A stretch of DNA of 64,000 nucleotides from Muricoccus roseus (GCF_900141905.1 NZ_FQZF01000004.1:1-64000); one strand, 5' to 3'. Shown: positions 34,886 through 43,521, numbered from the stretch's first letter. Made by a program: numbers and translations. Notes: generated from the letters alone by a model not told the origin.

Positions 34886-35860
34886 TCATTCCAGGCGGAT
34901 GTTCGCGGCCTGCGCCACCTCGCGCCAGCGGGCCAGGTCCTGCCGCAGGAACCCCTCCCCGGCCTCGAGCGAGGAGGGGCGGGCCGTCGCGCCCTCATTC
35001 GCCAGGTTCGTGGCCAGCCTTCCGCCGGACAGGGTGGTGTTCACGGCGGCGTTGATCCGGGCGCGGATGGGTTCGGGAATGTCGCGGCGGCCGATCAGGC
35101 CCCACCAGATCCCGGCCTCGTAATCCGGCAGGCCGCTTTCGCGCGGCGTGGGGGCCGCGGGGCCGGCAGCGGGACGATCCTCGGAGGTCCAGCCCAGCAG
35201 CTTCACCCGGCCGCCGCTGATCAGCCCGGCGGCGGCAGTGGCGGTGGTGAAGGTGAGCTGGATGACATTCGCGATCATGTCGTTCAGCACGGGGCCGGTG
35301 CCGCGATAGGGCACGTGCTGCATGTCCAGCCCCGCCTTCAGGGCGAAGAGCGCGCCGCCCATATGGCCGATGCTGCCCATGCCGGCCGATCCGTAATCCA
35401 CCTTGCCCGGACGGGCGCGGATATAGGCGATGGCCTCCGCCATGGTGCCGGGCGGGAAATCCGGGCCGGAGAGCATCACGAGGGGCGCGGTGGCAAGGAG
35501 GCCAACCATGGCGAGGTCGCGCCCGGCATCATAGGGCGTGCTCTGCACCGCCGCGCTGGTGGCGAAGGTGGAGGAGGTGACGAGCAGCGTGTGGCCGTCG
35601 GCCGGCGCGCGCGCGACCTCCGCCGTGCCCAGCGTGCTGCCGGCGCCGCCCTTGTTTTCCACGATGAAGGGCTGGCCGAGGGCGCGCTGCAATTCCTCGG
35701 CGAGGGGGCGCGCGACGGCATCGTTGCTGCCACCGGGCGGGAAGGGCACCACCACGCGCACGGGGCGGCTGGGCCAGGCCGGCTGGCCCGAGGCGGGCCG
35801 CGCCAGGCCGGCGACGAAGGGCGTGGCGAGGAGCGGCAACAGGCTGCGGCGTTGCGTCAC
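34886..35860 (-). CDS. Bug/TctC-type tricarboxylate-transport receptor 1
   Basis: A periplasmic binding protein of 324 residues in the Bug family. The GTG start at 35858-35860 follows GCGGAGGA and gives a signal peptide (TQRRSLLPLLATPFVAGLARPASGQ). The mature signature is PSRPVRVVVPFPPGGSNDAVARPLAEELQ, with GQPFIVENKGGAGSTLGTAEVA and VPYRGTGPVLNDMIANVIQL. Bug proteins bind organic acids for a TctAB or TRAP-like carrier, but no tctA/tctB occurs in this window. A 16-base gap separates it from a second receptor gene upstream in the same direction. Confidence 0.9.
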   Translation of the reverse strand: MTQRRSLLPLLATPFVAGLARPASGQPAWPSRPVRVVVPFPPGGSNDAVARPLAEELQRALGQPFIVENKGGAGSTLGTAEVARAPADGHTLLVTSSTFATSAAVQSTPYDAGRDLAMVGLLATAPLVMLSGPDFPPGTMAEAIAYIRARPGKVDYGSAGMGSIGHMGGALFALKAGLDMQHVPYRGTGPVLNDMIANVIQLTFTTATAAAGLISGGRVKLLGWTSEDRPAAGPAAPTPRESGLPDYEAGIWWGLIGRRDIPEPIRARINAAVNTTLSGGRLATNLANEGATARPSSLEAGEGFLRQDLARWREVAQAANIRLE

Positions 35861-35876
35861 GATCCGTCCTCCGCCG

Positions 35877-36863
35877 TCAGTCGAGCGAGATGCGCGCCGC
35901 GCTGGCCACGCGGCGCCAACGCTCGATCTCGGCACGCTGGAAGGCGCCGTATTCCTCCGGCGTGTTGCCCACCACGCCATAGCCGGCCGCTTCCAGCCGG
36001 GGCGCCACCTCCGGGTGGCGCAGGGCGCGCACCACCTCCTCATGCAGGCGGCGCAGCACCGGGGCGGGAAGGCCGGCCGGCTCCATGACCGCCTGCCAGG
36101 AGCTGACCTCGAAGTCCGAAAGGCCGCATTCCCGGGCGGTGGGCACGTCGGGCAGCAACGGGTTCCGTTCGGCGGAGGTGACGAGGATGGCGCGCAGCCG
36201 CCCGTCCTTCACCGGCTCGATGATGGTGCCGAGGCCCTGGAAGGAGATCTGGGTGCGGCCGGCCAACTGGTCCGTCACCGCCGCCGCGCCGCCGCGGGAG
36301 GGGACATGGGTGGCCTCCGTGCCCGTCTTCTGCGTGAACAGCTCCATGGTCAGGTGCGGGGAGGAGCCGATGCCGCTGGTGGCGTGGAAGACTTGGCCCG
36401 CATTCGCCTTCATCCAGGCGATCACGCCTGGCAGGTCGGTGGCGGGCACCTTCTCGGGGTTCGTGACGAGCACGTTGGGGGTGGTGACGGCCAGCGTGAC
36501 CGGCGCGAAGTCGCGCAGGGGGTCGTAGCCGGGGTCGCGGTAGAGCACGGCGTTGAGCGCGAAAACCCCGATGGAGCCGACAAGCACCGTGTAGCCGTCC
36601 GGCGCGCTGCGGGCGAGCTGCCGCGCGGCGATCTGCCCGTTCGCGGTGGGCTTGTTCTCCACCACCACCGGCTGGCCGATGGCCTGGGACATCTGGTTGC
36701 CGCTGGCGCGCGCCACGACATCCGAGGCGCCGCCGGCCGCGAAGGGAACGATGAAGCTCACGGGCCGGGAGGGCCATGCGGGCTGCGCGGCCGCGCGCCG
36801 CGCCAGGCCGGTTGCCATGCCCGCCGCCATGAGGCCGAGCGCGCCGCGCCGCCGGATCACCAT
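35877..36863 (-). CDS. Bug/TctC-type tricarboxylate-transport receptor 2
   Basis: A 328-residue periplasmic receptor. Its signal is VIRRRGALGLMAAGMATGLARRAAAQ. Mature blocks are PSRPVSFIVPFAAGGASDVVARA, GQPVVVENKPTANGQIAARQLA and SPHLTMELFTQKTG. The loop VPSRGGAAAVTDQ has Ser where most members have Tyr (VPYRG), so the ligand pocket may differ. ATG at 36861-36863 is preferred over a TTG one codon earlier. It is divergent from the IclR regulator across a 131-base region containing a dyad, and is probably under its control. Confidence 0.9.
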   Translation of the reverse strand: MVIRRRGALGLMAAGMATGLARRAAAQPAWPSRPVSFIVPFAAGGASDVVARASGNQMSQAIGQPVVVENKPTANGQIAARQLARSAPDGYTVLVGSIGVFALNAVLYRDPGYDPLRDFAPVTLAVTTPNVLVTNPEKVPATDLPGVIAWMKANAGQVFHATSGIGSSPHLTMELFTQKTGTEATHVPSRGGAAAVTDQLAGRTQISFQGLGTIIEPVKDGRLRAILVTSAERNPLLPDVPTARECGLSDFEVSSWQAVMEPAGLPAPVLRRLHEEVVRALRHPEVAPRLEAAGYGVVGNTPEEYGAFQRAEIERWRRVASAARISLD

Positions 36864-36957
36864 CAAGCTTCCTCCGTCCGTTCCGGCAACAGCTGCCGGT
36901 CCGCCTGTGCCGGCGGCCTGCGGCCATCCTAGGCGGCAACTTTCATCATATGCAAGT

Positions 36958-36978
36958 GACTTCCATCTGACGGAAGTC
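36958..36978. promoter_or_regulatory. Palindrome in the IclR/Bug intergenic region, probable IclR operator
   Basis: GACTTCC-N7-GGAAGTC, a perfect 7-base inverted repeat, lies 16 bases before the IclR start codon and about 95 bases before the divergent receptor gene. IclR-family proteins bind such partial palindromes and usually control their own gene and the neighbours. Confidence 0.6.
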
Positions 36979-36994
36979 GTGCTAGGCTCGGCGC

Positions 36995-37801
36995 ATGGGA
37001 AAGCAGCCGCGACGCGCCAGGGCGCAGCCAGGGGCCGAGAAGTTGGTAGAGGACGCGACCGCGGGGACGGCCCCGCGTGCCTTGCGCTCCGTCGCGCCGG
37101 CGCCGGAGGTGCGCGGGCTTGGCGGCGACGGCGTGCGGGCCGTGGACCGCGCGCTGGTGATCCTGCGGGCCTTCCGGGAGGAGGACGGCCCGCTGGGGCT
37201 GACCGAACTCTCCCGCCGGGCCGGGCTGAACATGACGACGGCGCTGCGGCTGCTCGGCACGCTGGAGGGGCATGGCTTCGTCAAGCGCCTCCCCTCCGGC
37301 GGCTATCTTCTCGGCCCGACTCTGCTGCTGCTCGGCGACCTGTTCCGCCGCTCCCTCCGGCTGGAGCACCATGTGATGCCCGCGCTGGAGCGGCTGCGCG
37401 CCGAGAGCCGGGAGAGCGCGGCCTTTTTCGTGCGCGAGGGCGACCAGCGCCGCTGCGTGTTCCGCCTCGATTCCCCGCAGCTGGTGCGGGATGTCGCGCA
37501 TGTGGGCGAGGCGCAGCCGCTGGGGCGCGGCGCGCATGGGCGATCCCTGATTGCGCTGGAGAATGGCGAGAGCCTGCCCGTGGTGAGCCGTGGCGAGCGC
37601 CTGCCGCAGATCGCCGCGATTGCCTGCCCCGTGCTGGATTCGGCGGGCGGCGTGGCGGGCTCCATCGGCATTTCCGTGCCGCTCTACCGCTTCACGCCGG
37701 AGGTGGAGGCGCTCTGCGTTCCGCTGGTGATGCGGGAAGCGGCGGCGATGACGCGCGATCTGGGTGGCGATCCTGCGCGCCTCCAGGCAGCCGCGCGCTG
37801 A
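36995..37801 (+). CDS. IclR-family transcriptional regulator
   Basis: A 268-residue regulator. An unusual charged N-terminal tail of about 45 residues precedes the winged helix (AVDRALVILRAFREEDGPLGLTELSRRAGLNMTTALRLLGTLEGHGFV). The effector domain follows (LGPTLLLLGDLFRRSLRLEHHVMPALERLRAESRESAAFFV, ending with CPVLDSAGGVAGSIGISVP), which binds small organic ligands such as aromatic acids. A palindrome lies just before the gene. It heads a catabolic block (37828-43126) and is divergent from a Bug receptor, so it probably responds to the substrate of that block. Confidence 0.9.
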   Translation: MGKQPRRARAQPGAEKLVEDATAGTAPRALRSVAPAPEVRGLGGDGVRAVDRALVILRAFREEDGPLGLTELSRRAGLNMTTALRLLGTLEGHGFVKRLPSGGYLLGPTLLLLGDLFRRSLRLEHHVMPALERLRAESRESAAFFVREGDQRRCVFRLDSPQLVRDVAHVGEAQPLGRGAHGRSLIALENGESLPVVSRGERLPQIAAIACPVLDSAGGVAGSIGISVPLYRFTPEVEALCVPLVMREAAAMTRDLGGDPARLQAAAR

Positions 37802-37827
37802 GGCGGCAAGGGGAGAGGACAAGAAGC

Positions 37828-38406
37828 ATGGCCCGGATTGAGCTGACGCCGGAGGCGGAGCGGAGCCCCGAGGAACAGGCGGTTTGCCAGGAGGCCATCT
37901 CCGGCATCCGCGGCCGCGTGCCCGCGCCGATGATCGCCTGGCTGAAGAACCCCGAGCTGGCGCGGCGCGGCCAGAAGCTCGGCGAGCTGCTGCGCTACCA
38001 GACTACGCTGGAACCGCGCCTCAGCGAACTGGCCATCCTCGTCACCGCCCGGCACTGGACCGCCCATTACGAATGGACCGTGCACAAGCGCGAGGGGCTG
38101 AAGGCCGGGATGGACCCGGAGGTGGTGGCTGCGATCGCGGCGCGGCGCGAGCCCGCGCTGCGCGACGACGCCGAGCGCGCGGTCTATGACGTCTCCTCCA
38201 CGCTGCTTGCCACGCGCCGCGTGCCGGAGCCGCTATACTGGCGCGGCGTGGCGGCGCTGGGCGAGCGCGGCATGGTCGAGCTGGTGGGAATCCTGGGCTA
38301 TTACGCGCTGGTCGCGATGACGCTGAATGTCTTCGAGATCGGGTTGCCCGAAGCCTTCGCACCCGAGCTGGGGGCGGAGCCGGGCGACCCCATGCCGGTA
38401 GGCTGA
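37828..38406 (+). CDS. Carboxymuconolactone-decarboxylase-family protein
   Basis: A 192-residue CMD/AhpD-like protein: RGQKLGELLRYQTTLEPRLSELAILVTARHWTAHYEWTVHKREGLKAGM. This is the aromatic-degradation subgroup, with a conserved Glu and His (YEWTVH) instead of the CxxC of AhpD peroxidases. The rest is helical (MVELVGILGYYALVAMTLNVF). GGGGAGAGGA precedes the ATG. In this subgroup the proteins act on lactone or related ring-cleavage products. It opens the operon CMD, lactonase, Bug, SDR, Bug, PDC-hydrolase-like. Confidence 0.85.
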   Translation: MARIELTPEAERSPEEQAVCQEAISGIRGRVPAPMIAWLKNPELARRGQKLGELLRYQTTLEPRLSELAILVTARHWTAHYEWTVHKREGLKAGMDPEVVAAIAARREPALRDDAERAVYDVSSTLLATRRVPEPLYWRGVAALGERGMVELVGILGYYALVAMTLNVFEIGLPEAFAPELGAEPGDPMPVG

Positions 38407-38413
38407 CGCGCCA

Positions 38414-39358
38414 ATGTGGGAGCCGAGCCTGCGCTACCCCGATCCGGCCATCCGCGCGCTGGATCCGAGCTTCGAAAAATACCACCTCGCCCTGGCGGGG
38501 GTGGAACGCCTGCACACCGGCTGCCGCTGGGCGGAGGGGCCGGTCTGGTTCGGCGCCTGGCGCAGCCTGCTCTGGAGCGACGTGCCGAGCGACCGGATCC
38601 TACGCTGGGACGAGGTGACGGGGCAGGTGACGCCGTTCCGCGCACCGTCCAACAACGCCAATGGCAACACGCGGGACCGCGAGGGGCGGCTGGTGACCTG
38701 TGAGCATGGCGGGGATTCCGGCGGGCGGCGGGTGACGCGCACGGAGCATGACGGCGCCATCACCGTGCTGCTCGATTCCTTCGAGGGAAAGCGGCTGAAC
38801 TCGCCGAACGACGTGGTGGTGAAGTCGGACGGCTCCATCTGGTTCACCGACCCGCCCTTCGGCATCCTGGGCCACTACCAGGGGGTGAAGGCGCCGCAGG
38901 AGCTGCCGGAGCGGGTCTATCGCATCGACGGCGCGACGGGCCGCGCCACGGTCGTGGCGGATGATGTGAGCGGGCCGAACGGGCTCGCCTTCTCGCCGGA
39001 TGAATCCAGGCTCTACGTCATCGAATCCCGCTCCCGTCCGCGCACCATCCGGGTGTTCGACGTGGAGGGAGACCGGCTGCGCAACGGGCGCGTGCTGCTG
39101 GAGGCCGGGGCGGGCACGCCGGATGGCTTCCGCGTGGATGTCGATGGAAACCTCTGGTGCGGCTGGGGCATGGGCGACCCGGAGCTGGACGGCGTGCGGG
39201 TCTTCAACCCGTCGGGCCAGCCGATCGGGCATATCGCGCTGCCCGAGCGCTGTGCGAATCTCTGCTTCGGCGGGCGGCACCGGAACCGGCTCTTCATGGC
39301 CGCCAGCCACTCCCTTTACGCGCTTTACGTCAACACGCAGGGGGCGCCCGGCGGCTGA
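38414..39358 (+). CDS. SMP-30/gluconolactonase-family lactone hydrolase
   Basis: A 314-residue six-bladed propeller. The divalent metal ligands are visible: Glu in CRWAEGPVWFG, Asn in LNSPNDVVVKSDGSIWFTDPPFG and in SGPNGLAFSPDESRLYV, and a later Asp in GTPDGFRVDVDGNLWCG. There is no signal peptide. It lies 7 bases behind the CMD-family gene. It should open a sugar or aromatic lactone ring. The block of CMD, PDC-hydrolase-like and SDR genes leaves both options open. Confidence 0.87.
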   Translation: MWEPSLRYPDPAIRALDPSFEKYHLALAGVERLHTGCRWAEGPVWFGAWRSLLWSDVPSDRILRWDEVTGQVTPFRAPSNNANGNTRDREGRLVTCEHGGDSGGRRVTRTEHDGAITVLLDSFEGKRLNSPNDVVVKSDGSIWFTDPPFGILGHYQGVKAPQELPERVYRIDGATGRATVVADDVSGPNGLAFSPDESRLYVIESRSRPRTIRVFDVEGDRLRNGRVLLEAGAGTPDGFRVDVDGNLWCGWGMGDPELDGVRVFNPSGQPIGHIALPERCANLCFGGRHRNRLFMAASHSLYALYVNTQGAPGG

Positions 39359-39404
39359 GCCGCGCCCGGAAGCAAGCAACCAGAACTGGGAGAGGAAACA
39401 CGAG

Positions 39405-40388
39405 ATGAATACCCGTCGCCAATTCGGCGCGATCATGGCCGGCGCGGCGCTGCTGCCGCTCGCGCGCCCGGCCATCGCCCAGCCCGCGCGCCTGCCGGAC
39501 GGCCCGATGCGGCTGGTCGTTCCCTTCCCGCCGGGCGGGCCGAACGACCTGGTGGCCCGCGTGCTGGCCCAGAAGCTGGGCCCGATCCTCGAGCGCAACC
39601 TGGTGGTGGAGAACCGCTCCGGCGCCGGCGGGGTGGTGGGCACGGACAATGTGGCGAAGTCCGCGCCGGACGGGCGCAGCCTGGCGCTGACCAGCGCCGG
39701 AGCCATCGCCATCTCCCCCGCCCTGGGCGCGCCGATGCCCTTCGACGCCGCGAAGGACCTGGCGCCGATCACCCTTGTCGCGCTGATGCCGGAACTGCTG
39801 GCCGTCACGCCCTCGCTTCCCGTGCGGACGCTGGCGGAGCTGATCGGCTATGCGAAGCGGAACCCGGGCAAGCTGAACTTCGCCTCCTCGGGCAATGGTT
39901 CCATGCCGCATCTGGCGGGGGAATCGCTGCGGGCCGCGGCGGGGATCGACATCGTGCACGTGCCCTATCGCGGTGCCGCGCCGGCCGTGACGGACCTGAT
40001 GGCGGGCCAGGTGCAGATGATGTTCGCGGACATGCCGGCGATGATGTCGCAGGTGCAGTCCGGCGCGCTGCGGCCCGTGGCGCTGGCCAGCAAGGAGCGT
40101 TCCCCGCTGCTGCCGGAAACGCCGACCCTGGCCGAGGCGGGCCAGCCCAGCGTGGAGGCGGAGAATTGGTACGGGCTGGTCGCCCCCGCCCGCACGCCGG
40201 AGCCGATCCGCAACCTGCTGCATGAGGCCGCGGCCCGCGCGCTGAAGGACCCGGAGCTGGTCAAGGCGTATGGCGAGCAGGGCGCGCGCCCTGTGGGGAA
40301 CAGCCCCGCCGAATTCCGAGACTTCATCGTGGCGGAGACGCAGCGATGGGGAGCCATCGGCCGGCGCGCCAATGTGACGATGGATTAA
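39405..40388 (+). CDS. Bug/TctC-type tricarboxylate-transport receptor 3
   Basis: A 327-residue periplasmic receptor with a twin-arginine-like signal (NTRRQFGAIMAGAALLPLARPAIAQ). Core blocks are MRLVVPFPPGGPNDLVARVLAQKL, VVENRSGAGGVVGTDNVAKSAPDG and HVPYRGAAPAVTDLMAGQVQMMFAD, all standard for Bug proteins. GGGAGAGGAA lies upstream of the ATG. It sits between the lactonase and dehydrogenase genes, so its ligand is likely the growth substrate of this operon. Confidence 0.9.
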   Translation: MNTRRQFGAIMAGAALLPLARPAIAQPARLPDGPMRLVVPFPPGGPNDLVARVLAQKLGPILERNLVVENRSGAGGVVGTDNVAKSAPDGRSLALTSAGAIAISPALGAPMPFDAAKDLAPITLVALMPELLAVTPSLPVRTLAELIGYAKRNPGKLNFASSGNGSMPHLAGESLRAAAGIDIVHVPYRGAAPAVTDLMAGQVQMMFADMPAMMSQVQSGALRPVALASKERSPLLPETPTLAEAGQPSVEAENWYGLVAPARTPEPIRNLLHEAAARALKDPELVKAYGEQGARPVGNSPAEFRDFIVAETQRWGAIGRRANVTMD

Positions 40389-40515
40389 GCGAGGTGAGGT
40401 GTTCGCATCCCCCGCCGGGACCGGGGCGCGTGACGCTCTCCCTCCCCTCCGGGCCTCGCCCGGCCCCTCCCGCCGGCCCGGCGCCGGCCGCATGAACGGA
40501 ACGCAGGACAGCACC

Positions 40516-41316
40516 ATGGCAGGACGTCTGGCAGGCAAGGTCGCCATCATCACCGGGGCGGGATCGGTCGGTCCCGGTTGGGGGAACGGGCGTGCCGCCG
40601 CCGTGCTCTTCGCGCGCGAAGGCGCGCTGGTCTATGGCGTGGACAAGAACCTCTCCGCCATGGAGGAGACCGCCGCCCGCATCCGGGAGGAAGGCGGGCG
40701 CTTCGTCATGGGCGAATGCGACGTGATGAGCGGCGCCTCCATCGCCGCCATGGTGCAGGCCGCCCACAAGGAATGCGGGCGCATCGACATCCTGGTGAAC
40801 AATGTCGGCGGCTCCGCCAAGGGCGGGCCGGTGGAGATGAGCGAGGAGGTCTGGGACACCCAGATCGACTACAACCTCAAGAGCGTCTTCCTGACCTGCA
40901 AGCATGTGCTGCCGATCATGGAGGCGCAGGGCGGGGGCGCGATCGTCAACACCGCCTCCACCTCCGGTATCCGTTGGACCGGCGCGGCGCAGGTGGCCTA
41001 TGCGGCCTCCAAGGCGGGGATCATCCAGTTCTCCCGAGTCGTCGCGGTGGAATATGCCAGCCGCAACATCCGCGTGAACACGGTGGTACCGGGGCAGATG
41101 CACACGCCGATGGTGGAGGTGCGCCTCGCCGGGCAGCGCGCGGGCGGTGACGCGCAGGCGCTGCTGGCCTCGCGCGTGAAGCGCATTCCCATGGGCTTCG
41201 CCGGAGATGGGCGGGATACCGCCAATGCCGCGCTGTTCCTCGCTTCCGACGAAGCGCGGTTCATCACCGGCACGGAAATCGTGGTCGATGGAGGAATGTC
41301 CGTCCGATGCGACTGA
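40516..41316 (+). CDS. Short-chain dehydrogenase/reductase
   Basis: A 266-residue SDR. The nucleotide motif is extended, TGAGSVGPGWGNG, as in a subset of SDRs. DILVNNVGG, NTASTSGIRW and the catalytic YAASKAG follow, and the C-terminus ITGTEIVVDGGMSVRCD is typical. I prefer ATG 40516, with GCAGGA upstream, over ATG 40492, which lacks a ribosome site. It overlaps the next receptor gene by 10 bases. It probably oxidises an alcohol intermediate of the pathway. Confidence 0.88.
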   Translation: MAGRLAGKVAIITGAGSVGPGWGNGRAAAVLFAREGALVYGVDKNLSAMEETAARIREEGGRFVMGECDVMSGASIAAMVQAAHKECGRIDILVNNVGGSAKGGPVEMSEEVWDTQIDYNLKSVFLTCKHVLPIMEAQGGGAIVNTASTSGIRWTGAAQVAYAASKAGIIQFSRVVAVEYASRNIRVNTVVPGQMHTPMVEVRLAGQRAGGDAQALLASRVKRIPMGFAGDGRDTANAALFLASDEARFITGTEIVVDGGMSVRCD

Positions 41317-42299
41317 ACCATCTCATGCCGACGCGCCGGGGTCTGCTGGGCGCCTCTCTCGCCCTGCCGGCGCTGCGCCCCTCAGGCGTCCTGGCGCAGT
41401 CCTTCCCGGACCGGCCGATCCGGCTGATCGTGCCCTTTCCGCCGGGCGGGCCGGTCGATCTTTCCGCGCGCATCGTCGCGCAGGCCCTCTCCGAGGAGCT
41501 GAAGAGCCCGGTGGTGGTGGAGAACCGCTCGGGAGCCGGCGGGGTCGTGGGCACGGATGCGGTGGCCAAGGCCGCGCCCGATGGCTACACGCTGGGCTTC
41601 AGCAGCACCGGCGCGGTGGCGGTGAACGTCACGCTGATGCCGAACAACCCCTATGATTCGCGCAAGGATTTCGCGCCCGTCTCCATCGTGGCGGGCGTGC
41701 CGACGCTGCTCTGCGTTCATCCGCAGCTCCCGGCGCGCAGCGTGGCGGAGCTGGTGGCGCTGGCGAAGGCGCGGCCGGGCCGGCTGAACTTCGGCTCCTC
41801 GGGGCCGGGCGGAACGCCGCATCTCTCGGGGGAGCGCTTCAAGCTAAACACGGGCGTCAACATCGCCCATGTGCCCTATCGCGGGGCGGCGCCCGCCATC
41901 ACCGCGCTTCTGGCGAATGAGGTGGAGATCGCCTTCCTCGACCTGCCCGTGCTGCTGCCACATGTGCAGGAGGGGCGGCTGCGGGCGTTGGCGGTGACGA
42001 GCGCGCAGCGTTCCCCGGCCCTGCCGGACGTGCCCAGCTTCGCGGAGGCGGGGGTGAGCGGCATGGAGATCGAGAACTGGTATGCCATCCTCGCGCCCGC
42101 CGGCACGCCGGCGGAGCGGGTGGCCAGGCTTCATGGCGCAACGGCTGCCGCCATGGCGAAGCCGGCGACGGCTGGGCAGTTCACGAGCCAGGGCGCGCGG
42201 ATCATCGTCAGCAAGCCGGATGAGGCGCTGGCCTTCATCCGGGACGAGGTGGGGCGCTGGGCGGAGGTGGTGCGCGCCGCCGGGGTGAAGCCGGACTGA
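41307..42299 (+). CDS. Bug/TctC-type tricarboxylate-transport receptor 4
   Basis: A 330-residue periplasmic receptor. A GGAGGAA site inside the dehydrogenase gene leads to ATG 41307, giving the signal LMPTRRGLLGASLALPALRPSGVLAQ. Blocks are IRLIVPFPPGGPVDLSARIVAQAL, VVENRSGAGGVVGTDAVAKAAPDG and HVPYRGAAPAITALLANEVEIAFLD. It is most like receptor 3 in the same operon, suggesting duplication. Its TGA overlaps the next ATG (TGATG). Confidence 0.9.
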   Translation: MRLNHLMPTRRGLLGASLALPALRPSGVLAQSFPDRPIRLIVPFPPGGPVDLSARIVAQALSEELKSPVVVENRSGAGGVVGTDAVAKAAPDGYTLGFSSTGAVAVNVTLMPNNPYDSRKDFAPVSIVAGVPTLLCVHPQLPARSVAELVALAKARPGRLNFGSSGPGGTPHLSGERFKLNTGVNIAHVPYRGAAPAITALLANEVEIAFLDLPVLLPHVQEGRLRALAVTSAQRSPALPDVPSFAEAGVSGMEIENWYAILAPAGTPAERVARLHGATAAAMAKPATAGQFTSQGARIIVSKPDEALAFIRDEVGRWAEVVRAAGVKPD

Positions 42300-43126
42300 T
42301 GGCGCCCCGATACACCCCGCCCCCGGGCGCCTGCGACGCGCATTGCCACATCTGGGGTCCGGCGGCGCGCTTCCCCTTCGCGGAGGGCCGCCCCTTCACG
42401 CCGCCGGATCGTGGCAAGGAGGATCTGGCGGCGCTCTATGCGCGGCTGGGCATCGAGCGGTCCGTCATCGTGCAGGCGATCGTGCATGGCACGGACAACG
42501 GCGCGATGCTGGACGCCATCGCGTCCAGCGGTGGCCGCTACCGCGGCGTGGCGCTGGTGGATGACAGCTTCGACGAGCGCGCGTTGGAGGCTCTGCATGA
42601 GGGCGGGGTGCGCGGCGTGCGCTTCGGCTTCGTGAAGCACCTGAAGGCGCGGCCCGATCTCGGCTTCTTCCGCCGCATCGTCGCGCGCATCGCCCCGCTG
42701 GGCTGGCACGCGCAGATCCATCTGGACGCGGCCGACCTGATCGAGCTGCGGGAGGAGCTGGACGCGCTGCGCATCCCCTTCGTGATCGACCATATGGGCC
42801 GGGTGGATGCGGCGGGCGGCGTGGAGCAGCCCGCCTTCCTTGCGCTGCTGGAGCAGGTACGGCGGGAGAATTGCTGGGTGAAGGTCTCGGGTGCGGACCG
42901 CGTTTCCACCGCCGGCCCACCCTTCCACGACGCGCTGCCCTTCGCCCGCGCGCTGATCGCGGCGGCGCCGGACCGCGTGTTGTGGGGGACGGATTTCCCG
43001 CATTCGAACCCCCGTCACATCGTGGAGGACGATGCCAGCCTTCTCGAACTGCTGCCGTTGATGGCCGATCAGGCGGGGCTGGAACGATTGCTCGTGAAGA
43101 ATCCGGCCCGCCTCTACGGGTTCTGA
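42299..43126 (+). CDS. Amidohydrolase, 2-pyrone-4,6-dicarboxylate hydrolase (LigI)-like
   Basis: A 275-residue TIM-barrel hydrolase of the amidohydrolase 2 family. The metal/active-site residues are H15 and H17 (DAHCHIWGP), a His in WHAQIHLDA, H165 (FVIDHMGRVD) and D232 (LWGTDFPHSNP). The order and spacing resemble LigI, which opens the lactone of 2-pyrone-4,6-dicarboxylate in protocatechuate 4,5-cleavage. Related proteins act on other lactones, so the substrate is not certain. It is the last gene of the operon, coupled to receptor 4. Confidence 0.82.
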   Translation: MAPRYTPPPGACDAHCHIWGPAARFPFAEGRPFTPPDRGKEDLAALYARLGIERSVIVQAIVHGTDNGAMLDAIASSGGRYRGVALVDDSFDERALEALHEGGVRGVRFGFVKHLKARPDLGFFRRIVARIAPLGWHAQIHLDAADLIELREELDALRIPFVIDHMGRVDAAGGVEQPAFLALLEQVRRENCWVKVSGADRVSTAGPPFHDALPFARALIAAAPDRVLWGTDFPHSNPRHIVEDDASLLELLPLMADQAGLERLLVKNPARLYGF

Positions 43127-43145
43127 CCGGCGCCCGGGACCCGGC

Positions 43146-43183
43146 TTGACCATCTCCATATCTCCAATATTGTGGAGATATGG
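43146..43183 (+). promoter_or_regulatory. arsR promoter and ArsR operator, probably leaderless
   Basis: TTGACC (43146-43151), a 16-base spacer and TATTGT (43168-43173) make a good sigma70-type promoter. A perfect 11-base inverted repeat, CCATATCTCCA (43156-43166) and TGGAGATATGG (43173-43183), brackets the -10 box and covers the arsR ATG at 43180. Transcription should start at or next to that ATG, giving a leaderless message. Repressor binding would block the polymerase. Confidence 0.75.
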
Positions 43184-43521
43184 ATAAGAAGGCCGTCATT
43201 GCCGCCCTTGGAGCCCTGGCCCAGGAGACGCGGCTCGATATCTTCCGGCTGCTGGTCCAGGCCGGCGGGGCCGGTATGCCGGCCGGCGCCATCGGGGAGA
43301 GCCTTGGCCTGGCCTCCGCCACCCTCTCCTTCCATCTGACGCAGCTTCGCCAGGCGGGGCTGGTCACCTTCCGGCGCGAGGGGCGGTCCCTGATCTATGC
43401 CGCTGAATACGCGGCCATGAACGGGCTGGTCGGCTTCCTGACCGAGAATTGCTGCGGCCGTGACCGGGGTTGCGGCTCCGGGTTGGGCGGCCTTTCCCGA
43501 GAGGAAGGGCTTCGGGCATGA
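43180..43521 (+). CDS. arsR: ArsR-family metalloid-responsive repressor
   Basis: A 113-residue winged-helix repressor. LAQETRLDIFRLLVQAGGAGMPAGAIGESLGLASATLSFHLTQLRQAGLVTFRREGRSLIYAA is the classic ArsR fold. The C-terminal segment has C91, C92 and C98 (ENCCGRDRGCG), the As(III) site type described for the Acidithiobacillus ferrooxidans repressor, rather than the CVC motif of the plasmid R773 protein. It starts at ATG 43180 inside its own operator and overlaps the next gene by four bases. Confidence 0.9.
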   Translation: MDKKAVIAALGALAQETRLDIFRLLVQAGGAGMPAGAIGESLGLASATLSFHLTQLRQAGLVTFRREGRSLIYAAEYAAMNGLVGFLTENCCGRDRGCGSGLGGLSREEGLRA

